A stretch of 10,785 bases of DNA from Phycisphaeraceae bacterium (GTDB lineage: Bacteria; Planctomycetota; Phycisphaerae; Phycisphaerales; Phycisphaeraceae): positions 1 to 10,785 of the forward strand of contig JAESSU010000004.1 of assembly GCA_016763955.1 (NCBI GenBank), read 5' to 3'. Both the position numbers and the translations under genes were made by a program. Of the stretch, positions 6,223 through 10,785 are shown one piece after another; position 1 is the first letter of the stretch; each line of letters opens with the position of its first letter. Under the pieces are notes generated by a model, which saw nothing but the letters and a program-made list of their open reading frames with translations, ran no database searches and had not been told where the DNA came from.

Positions 6223-8283
6223 TTATTTCACCTTGCGAATCTCAATGGCTGTGATTTCCATCAGAGCTTTGGCTTGGGGCTTCTGAGAACCCATGTAAAT
6301 TTCGACCTTGTCCAGACCTTCGCTTTTCTCAGCGTCGGCCGTGTAGATCAAGTCGTTATTGTATATGAACTCAATTTTGCCATCAGTTTTTCGGATGCGA
6401 TAGACCGCAGGGTATTCGACTTTGATGTTCCCTTGTTCGACTTTGAACTTGGGTAAGTTGGATGAGATATAGGCCTGGTCGCTGTTGCGAGGTGTGAGGT
6501 TTATTTTGCCGTGATCCCCCGATGCACTGATGAAAAATGCGACCCAACCGCCTGCTGTGTCTACCTCCAGTCGTTTGATGTGGAAGACGATTTCTTGTCC
6601 TTCAACTAGTTTAAGGGTATCGCCGAATTGGACTTTGCCGCCTTTGTGGCTCTTGCCCATACCGAGGGTGAAGGTGAAGCCGCCTTGTCCGTCTTCAATT
6701 TGCGAAGCGATGTCGGAGTCTTTGGCGGGGAGCGTTACTGTGGAAGGATCCCCCTTGGTTTTATTGAATGTGGTGCTGGCATAGGTGGTGACTTTCTGGA
6801 TCAGATCACCTAATTGAAGTTCAGTTTTGAGAGCCACGGGCTTGCTGTAGTCCCATGGTTTTTCAGCGGTACCGCCATCTGCATGAACCAGCAGGTTACT
6901 GTATTGAATCTGGTCTGAAATTTCCCATGCACCTTGTTTTTCCATGACGGTTTCGTCGTTGCGGACGATTCGGAAAGCAGGGGTGCCATTGACCAGTGGG
7001 ACGGAGAAGGAAGTGATGCCTGCGGGGGCATCTTTGCGATACGTCTTACCATCGATGGTGATTTCTAATGTGCCGGGCGCTTTGAGGAAACCGAGCAGTT
7101 CGATTTGATTCTGCGCTTCACCGAGTAATTTAAATGGCTTGGCCTGATTGGCAGATGAGGGGCTGGCGGTGGTGGGTTGAATGCGATGGAAGTAGTACAA
7201 CGCATCACGGACGATGTTCGGCTGCTTGCCGGTTTTAAACCAACTGACATAGTAGGCTGACAGATCATAGAAGCTTCGACGGGTGTGGGTCGAAGGCGCG
7301 ATTTCGGAGGCTTCGGAATAGTCGTTCCATGTGATAAGTTGCGCCCAGTCTGCATTGGCATCCAACGCGGTGTGCCACATTTCCCGGAAGAGAGCTGAAT
7401 TGCGAGATTCTGCGCCATAGAAATTCTTGGGCCGAAAATCTTGCGGGCGAACGGGGGCCATGAATTTCAGGCCATGTCGATCCACGGTTTCCAGTTGTTG
7501 GCGTCGCCAGTTGTGTTGTTCGTCGTAGGTGCTGGTTCCCCAATCAGAGAAGCCGTAGGAACTTTCAGCGTAGTCGCTGATATACTTCCACCAAGCCTGG
7601 AAGGTGGGCCAGAGAGCGACCTTGACGCCTTGTGTTTCAAGTTGTTGTGTGACACTAGCCCAGTAAGCAGGGGGTTGGGATTGACCGTTGTATGCAGCGA
7701 TAACGAGTCGCCCATCGGCTAGCCGATACAGAGCAGAGTTGTCTGCGATCTGCATGATGGCAGGCACGAGCTCATCAGGATGAGACTTAAACCCAGCTGT
7801 CATGTCAGGCATGAGCAGGATTTTAAATCCGTTATCAACCTGCTTGACTGCTTCGAGCATCAGTAGTAATTTTTTCCAGTGCTTGCCCTGACTTGGTGTG
7901 GAGAGCATGTTAAAGCTAAACCCGTCGACACCGAGTTGTGATGCCATGCGAATTTCTTCTTTGAGATCGGATAGAACCCAGTCTTGTTCCATCCGTGGCA
8001 AGCGGGGTAAGGGACGTTGACGGATGTACCCACCGTAAGACCGGTGCTTATTATTTTCCCCCTTGTCGGTCAGAAAACCGAGTTGGTAGTAATCACTTTC
8101 AGGGTCTTTGTTGTCGATGGAGATTGGGAACGGGCTAAAGTAGTGGATGAAGACTTTTTTCTGTGACTGTTGCAATGTGGTTATGGGGGCCCGGTCAAAA
8201 GGCCATTGCTCAGTGGACTGTGCAAACGTACTGGCACTGGTGATAAGCAGTAGTAAGAGAGACATTTTGAGAGTGTGGTTCAT
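6223..8283 (-). CDS. Secreted GH71-like endo-alpha-1,3-glucanase with C-terminal module
   Basis: Probably an extracytoplasmic hydrolase of alpha-1,3-glucan (mutanase family GH71). Taking the ATG at 8283 gives 686 residues starting with a signal peptide (MNHTLKMSLLLLLITSASTF, cleavage near A21); the frame is open 26 codons further up to 8361, but that would bury the signal. Family motifs in order are KKVFIHYFSPFPIS (42-55), MASQLGVDGFSFN (113-125), GFKILLMPDMT (152-162) and ITWNDYSEASEIAPS (317-331). The acidic residues in PDM and WNDYSE are candidate catalytic or binding residues. A beta-rich accessory domain follows (about 385-465). The last 190 residues or so (VTLPAKDSD through GGFTFTLGMG to EIRKVK) form another beta-rich module I do not recognise, possibly sugar-binding. 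The related family GH99 is the main alternative. It is the last gene of the cassette, and its stop is 238 bp from the tRNA. Confidence 0.8.
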   Translation of the reverse strand: MNHTLKMSLLLLLITSASTFAQSTEQWPFDRAPITTLQQSQKKVFIHYFSPFPISIDNKDPESDYYQLGFLTDKGENNKHRSYGGYIRQRPLPRLPRMEQDWVLSDLKEEIRMASQLGVDGFSFNMLSTPSQGKHWKKLLLMLEAVKQVDNGFKILLMPDMTAGFKSHPDELVPAIMQIADNSALYRLADGRLVIAAYNGQSQPPAYWASVTQQLETQGVKVALWPTFQAWWKYISDYAESSYGFSDWGTSTYDEQHNWRRQQLETVDRHGLKFMAPVRPQDFRPKNFYGAESRNSALFREMWHTALDANADWAQLITWNDYSEASEIAPSTHTRRSFYDLSAYYVSWFKTGKQPNIVRDALYYFHRIQPTTASPSSANQAKPFKLLGEAQNQIELLGFLKAPGTLEITIDGKTYRKDAPAGITSFSVPLVNGTPAFRIVRNDETVMEKQGAWEISDQIQYSNLLVHADGGTAEKPWDYSKPVALKTELQLGDLIQKVTTYASTTFNKTKGDPSTVTLPAKDSDIASQIEDGQGGFTFTLGMGKSHKGGKVQFGDTLKLVEGQEIVFHIKRLEVDTAGGWVAFFISASGDHGKINLTPRNSDQAYISSNLPKFKVEQGNIKVEYPAVYRIRKTDGKIEFIYNNDLIYTADAEKSEGLDKVEIYMGSQKPQAKALMEITAIEIRKVK

Positions 8284-8317
8284 TGTTGAATTCCGGGGTT
8301 TGATTTTAGTTGAACCT

Positions 8318-8346
8318 GTTATACGTATCGCGTCTATCTTTGTACG
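8318..8346 (-). promoter_or_regulatory. Candidate internal promoter for the GH71 gene with TTTGTAC half-site
   Basis: A -10 TATAAC (8318-8323) lies 17 bases from a weak -35 CGTACA (8341-8346), giving a leader of about 28 bases. TTTGTAC (8339-8345) overlaps the -35 and matches the half-site of the palindrome in the regulator's promoter. The match is seven bases only, and TTTGTAC also occurs inside the pseudopilin coding region (9041-9047), so this is tentative. Confidence 0.3.
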
Positions 8347-8399
8347 CGTCGGACGGTTCATAAGACTTTGTCGCGTTTGTGTTCGCGATGTAAGTCACG

Positions 8400-8415
8400 C
8401 ACGATTTTAATCGTG
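8400..8415. promoter_or_regulatory. Perfect inverted repeat between pseudopilin and GH71 genes
   Basis: CACGATT (8400-8406) and AATCGTG (8409-8415) are separated by two bases. No T-run follows on the minus strand, so it is not a classical terminator. It sits in the 197-bp gap upstream of the GH71 gene and has the size of an operator or a small hairpin that could stabilise or separate the two mRNA segments. Nearby, AGTGAT and ATCACT (about 8425-8451) form a looser pair. Confidence 0.4.
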
Positions 8416-8480
8416 AATGGTATTAGTGATTCCAAGAGGCTCGTCATCACTGATCTGTGTACTTGGGGGGCAGCGGTGGG

Positions 8481-9230
8481 TTACCAAAAATACTTTACTT
8501 TGATACCCGGTGACCAGATGCTGCGGGTGTCCCCATCATCAAGATTGAGCGGGCTTTGAGCTATGCGGGCAATGTCGGTGAAGGTGGCTACGTGCCCGTC
8601 TATGTAGACGATGTTGTTGTAGCTTCGTTGATGAATGCCGGGTTTATAGGTGCCGCCATTGACTGCCGCAGCTCCAATATAGCTTGAGGTTTTGGTCCAT
8701 GAAGAGCTGGCTTGGAAGATTGTCGACGATGCGTTGTACCCCGCTTCGGTGAACATGAGGGTTTTACCGTGTATGGGCATTTCGTCGATACGTACCCAGT
8801 TGGGGCTAAAAGGATACGCACCTGGACCAAGACGGAATGACATGCCATAGTTGGGCCAATTCTTTAAACCCAAAACCGAGATCACAGGATGCGACGGGCA
8901 GACCAGTTGCATATTGTCGCCAATTTCACCCCATGTACGTGCTTCACTATTATTGGTCATGTAGGGGCGGAGCTTGGCGACCCATGTGCTATTGGGGATG
9001 CCGCCAGCAAGTTGGATAACACTGAAATAATCCTTGTTGTTTTGTACATATATAATCTGCGATAAACCGATCTGCCGCAGTTGTGATTGGCATTGGGTTG
9101 CCTTGGCTTGTTCGCGAGCACTGGCTAGTGCAGGCATGAGAATGCCAATGAGCAAAGCAATGATCGAAATCACGACTAGCAGCTCAATGAGTGTAAAGGC
9201 AAGACGTTGTTTGTGTGCGGCGATGTTCAT
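8481..9230 (-). CDS. Type IV pseudopilin / prepilin-like protein with H-x10-DG motif
   Basis: A 249-residue protein with a class III signal: RLA then [18 protein letters not shown]. Cleavage would fall between A11 and F12, with the conserved Glu at +5 and a single membrane helix of about 20 residues. Prepilin peptidase would cut and methylate it. Near the C-terminus H200 is followed by ten residues and DG (YIDGHV, 209-214), resembling the H-X9-DG domain that marks large families of pseudopilin-like proteins in Planctomycetes and Lentisphaerae. The ATG at 9230 has AGGA 8 bases upstream; the frame continues to 9311 but that part overlaps the regulator gene. The regulator ends 31 bp upstream and GH71 follows, so it is probably operonic. 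No secretion ATPase or prepilin peptidase is present, so it would need machinery encoded elsewhere. Its function in this cassette is unknown. Confidence 0.88.
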   Translation of the reverse strand: MNIAAHKQRLAFTLIELLVVISIIALLIGILMPALASAREQAKATQCQSQLRQIGLSQIIYVQNNKDYFSVIQLAGGIPNSTWVAKLRPYMTNNSEARTWGEIGDNMQLVCPSHPVISVLGLKNWPNYGMSFRLGPGAYPFSPNWVRIDEMPIHGKTLMFTEAGYNASSTIFQASSSWTKTSSYIGAAAVNGGTYKPGIHQRSYNNIVYIDGHVATFTDIARIAQSPLNLDDGDTRSIWSPGIKVKYFW

Positions 9231-9261
9231 GATTTTGATCCTGTGTGGGTTTGAGATGAGA

Positions 9262-10500
9262 TCACTGTTGTGTCTTGCATAAATGGGTGTTACCCGGTTT
9301 CCATGTGGCACGGATGCCCAGACTCACCGGTGGGATGTGGGGGGATTCGATCTGGTGACAAAGTTGGCGAATGGTCAGTGAGGCAAAACTTTCCGGGTCA
9401 AATTCCATGACACTCCAGTTCGCTGACTGTGGCAGGTGGTAACCGCGATTGCTCAGTGTGATGATGGCGATATCCTTGCCGGGGGTCAGCCCTTCAAGTG
9501 CCAAGGCTTCAGCGACACCTACAAGTACCATGTCATTGGCCACATAGATCGCGTCGATTTTCCCATTGGCTTTGGCTAGCAGGTCACGGGTGGCTTGCAT
9601 GCTCGACGCGACGCCCATATCCGAACTGTAGACGCAGTATTGATCACAGAGGTCCGCCTGCTGCATGACTGCTTTGTGAATACGGTGTTCAATATCGCAT
9701 GCTTGAGATTTGCGCATGGCGATTGTGCCGATGCGTTGGTGGCCGAGTTCTACAAGTTTCATCAAACCAGATTCACATGTGTTGGCAGTGTCGATGTGGA
9801 TGGTGGGATGCAGGTTAAAATCACCGGATCCCATGTTGTGAAAAAGGTATGAACAGTTGGAACCCGCAAGCTTACGTGCTGCCAGAAAAGTGTCTGCATA
9901 CTGTGATCCGACGAGGAATCCATCATCGCTTGCATGTCGCAGTTGCTGGGCCATCGCTTCTGTGGAGATGGCAACCTCAGAGCTGACCACCTGTGAGTGG
10001 AGGGTCATGGTGTGTCCAGCTAATTGAGCGTGGCGCATGAACGTCATCAGCACGACATAGGTGGTGCTGTGTGGTGGTGAGAGTTGCCAGTCTGTCCACA
10101 AACCGATGCGCAGTGATTGACTAATCGACTTGTGTTGAGGCAAACTTTTCAGGTTATTGGATTGTAGATCCAAAAACAGCAGTTCGTGCGTCAGGCCAAA
10201 GGTTCGAGACTCGGTCGCATCGGCCCGGTGACTGTGCACACGTCGAACATACGTGCCACTCCCCTGACGTCGAATCAGAACACCTTTGTCGGTGAAAAAA
10301 GTAATCGCTTCGCGAACCTGTCGACGCGTGAGTCCCAATTCGTTTGCAAATTCTTCTTCCGGTCGAACCTTGGCTCCGACACAGGTGGGGGGCTGAGAGA
10401 GAAGCCAGCTCATCTCGTTAATGAGATCCGCTATGAGTCGAGCATTGCGCTCTGATTTGTTGGTCGCCAGAGGCAGATTTGTAGCTAGAGACTGTGACAT
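9262..10500 (-). CDS. GntR-HTH/LacI-sensor transcriptional regulator (AraR-like architecture)
   Basis: A 412-residue regulator. Residues about 20-87 are a GntR winged helix: [20 protein letters not shown], then the wing [13 protein letters not shown]. After a linker, residues about 128-405 match the LacI/periplasmic-binding sugar sensor: [10 protein letters not shown], then [13 protein letters not shown] (245-262), [19 protein letters not shown] (315-333) and [13 protein letters not shown] (341-353). B. subtilis AraR has the same chimeric layout, releasing DNA on binding arabinose; the ligand here is unknown. The ATG at 10500 has AGGA 11 bases upstream. It heads the cassette and is followed after 31 bp by the pseudopilin gene, then by GH71, so it likely controls them and, from the palindromes in its promoter, itself. 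Confidence 0.9.
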   Translation of the reverse strand: MSQSLATNLPLATNKSERNARLIADLINEMSWLLSQPPTCVGAKVRPEEEFANELGLTRRQVREAITFFTDKGVLIRRQGSGTYVRRVHSHRADATESRTFGLTHELLFLDLQSNNLKSLPQHKSISQSLRIGLWTDWQLSPPHSTTYVVLMTFMRHAQLAGHTMTLHSQVVSSEVAISTEAMAQQLRHASDDGFLVGSQYADTFLAARKLAGSNCSYLFHNMGSGDFNLHPTIHIDTANTCESGLMKLVELGHQRIGTIAMRKSQACDIEHRIHKAVMQQADLCDQYCVYSSDMGVASSMQATRDLLAKANGKIDAIYVANDMVLVGVAEALALEGLTPGKDIAIITLSNRGYHLPQSANWSVMEFDPESFASLTIRQLCHQIESPHIPPVSLGIRATWKPGNTHLCKTQQ

Positions 10501-10545
10501 TATTTGAGATTCCTACGCAATAGAGGAAGGTGAGGTCGTCACTGA

Positions 10546-10574
10546 ATGATACGGAACAATTTTGTACAAATCAA
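10546..10574 (-). promoter_or_regulatory. Promoter of the regulator cassette
   Basis: On the minus strand -35 TTGATT (10569-10574) and -10 TATCAT (10546-10551) are 17 bases apart; the -10 matches five of six. The start would be near 10539, about 38 bases before the ATG at 10500. The palindrome at 10561-10570 overlaps the end of the -35 and the spacer, a position where a bound repressor would block RNA polymerase. Confidence 0.6.
10561..10570. promoter_or_regulatory. Candidate operator 1 (TTTGTACAAA palindrome)
   Basis: A perfect 10-base palindrome overlapping the cassette promoter. Its TTTGTA/TACAAA arms recall the operators of AraR-type GntR regulators, whose half-sites, as I recall them, are also TTTGTAC-like but spaced wider. 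It is the best candidate for the regulator's own binding site. Confidence 0.5.
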
Positions 10575-10582
10575 CAAATAGG

Positions 10583-10601
10583 TACAAAAAATATTTTTGT
10601 A
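10583..10601. promoter_or_regulatory. Candidate operator 2 (TACAAAAA-ATA-TTTTTGTA)
   Basis: Eight-base arms TACAAAAA and TTTTTGTA form a perfect inverted repeat around three bases. It lies just upstream of the -35, its centre about 26 bases from that of operator 1. It reuses the TACAAA/TTTGTA half-sites in the opposite arrangement. The region is AT-rich, so some of the symmetry could be chance. Confidence 0.4.
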
Positions 10602-10686
10602 AAAAATAAGACCAGTTTCAAAAAGGGTTTATGTTTGGTATAATTGAGGATGGGGCAAGGTTCAAAAATCAGAGATGTACGCCAAT

Positions 10687-10722
10687 AAAAAAAAAACGCT
10701 TCACCGTTGGGTGAAGCGTTTT
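10687..10722 (-). terminator. Rho-independent terminator of tRNA-Phe (copy 2)
   Basis: The same 13-bp stem and GTTG loop as at 5876-5905 (here 10693-10722), with a ten-base A-run at 10687-10696 that reads as T on the minus strand. It should insulate the cassette promoter downstream from tRNA transcription. Confidence 0.95.
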
Positions 10723-10785
10723 CGTTAATGGCCAGACCCGGACTTGAACCGGGGACACCGGCATTTTCAATGCCGTGCTCTACCA
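10688..10785. repeat. Direct repeat, right copy (tRNA-Phe + terminator, cut by window edge)
   Basis: All 98 bases are identical to 5871-5968. The repeat runs off the window, so its far boundary, and whether the sequence 5' of the tRNA is also shared, cannot be seen. Confidence 0.95.
10729..10785 (-). tRNA. tRNA-Phe (anticodon GAA), copy 2, partial at window edge
   Basis: The 3' 57 bases of the tRNA are present: part of the D arm, the anticodon arm with GAA, the variable loop, the T arm and the 3' acceptor strand with discriminator A. All are identical to copy 1. The 5' acceptor strand and start of the D arm lie beyond the window. The part seen has no change that would inactivate it. Confidence 0.93.

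Noticed and set aside
10639-10644. Plus-strand TATAAT just before the tRNA-Phe copy 2 terminator
   Set aside because: The best -35 at a suitable distance (TTTCAA) is poor, and no plus-strand gene follows; likely chance in AT-rich DNA.

Overview
The window looks like chromosomal DNA of a planctomycete-type bacterium, most likely from the Phycisphaerae. The evidence is a solitary type IV pseudopilin with an H-x(n)-DG motif beside a secreted glycoside hydrolase and a GntR/LacI-type regulator, an unusual glycogen-synthase-like glycosyltransferase, and ribosomal and tRNA-charging genes outside their common operons. Base composition is close to half G+C. No species can be named from this. Every gene I can support lies on the minus strand, so transcription runs from high to low coordinates.

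The left half (1-5600) is housekeeping plus signalling. In transcription order it holds two related STAS-domain proteins (5571-5032 and 4817-4311), each with its own plausible promoter. Next come the acetolactate synthase regulatory subunit ilvN (4200-3595) and a glycosyltransferase of the glycogen/starch synthase type (3572-1723). The glycosyltransferase is split by a frameshift at a short CA/TG dinucleotide tract. Then follow ribosomal protein L19 (rplS, with a good promoter and a perfect terminator) and lysyl-tRNA synthetase (lysS), which is cut by the left edge.

The right half (5871-10785) is a carbohydrate cassette bracketed by two directly repeated copies of tRNA-Phe(GAA) with its intrinsic terminator. 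The copies are identical over all 98 bases that can be compared and lie 4,817 bp apart. Between them are three co-directional genes: a transcription factor with a GntR-type DNA-binding domain and a LacI-type sugar sensor, a type IV pseudopilin, and a secreted GH71-like endo-alpha-1,3-glucanase with an additional C-terminal module. The regulator has a near-consensus promoter overlapped by a TTTGTACAAA palindrome, with a second inverted repeat just upstream. This suggests autoregulation in the style of AraR.

A reasonable working picture is that the sensor responds to a sugar released from an alpha-glucan and that the hydrolase attacks that glucan outside the cytoplasm. The pseudopilin's role is unknown. 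The flanking tRNA duplication suggests that the cassette arrived, or was duplicated, as a unit, but no integrase or transposase is visible. No CRISPR array, insertion sequence, phage gene or rRNA was found.
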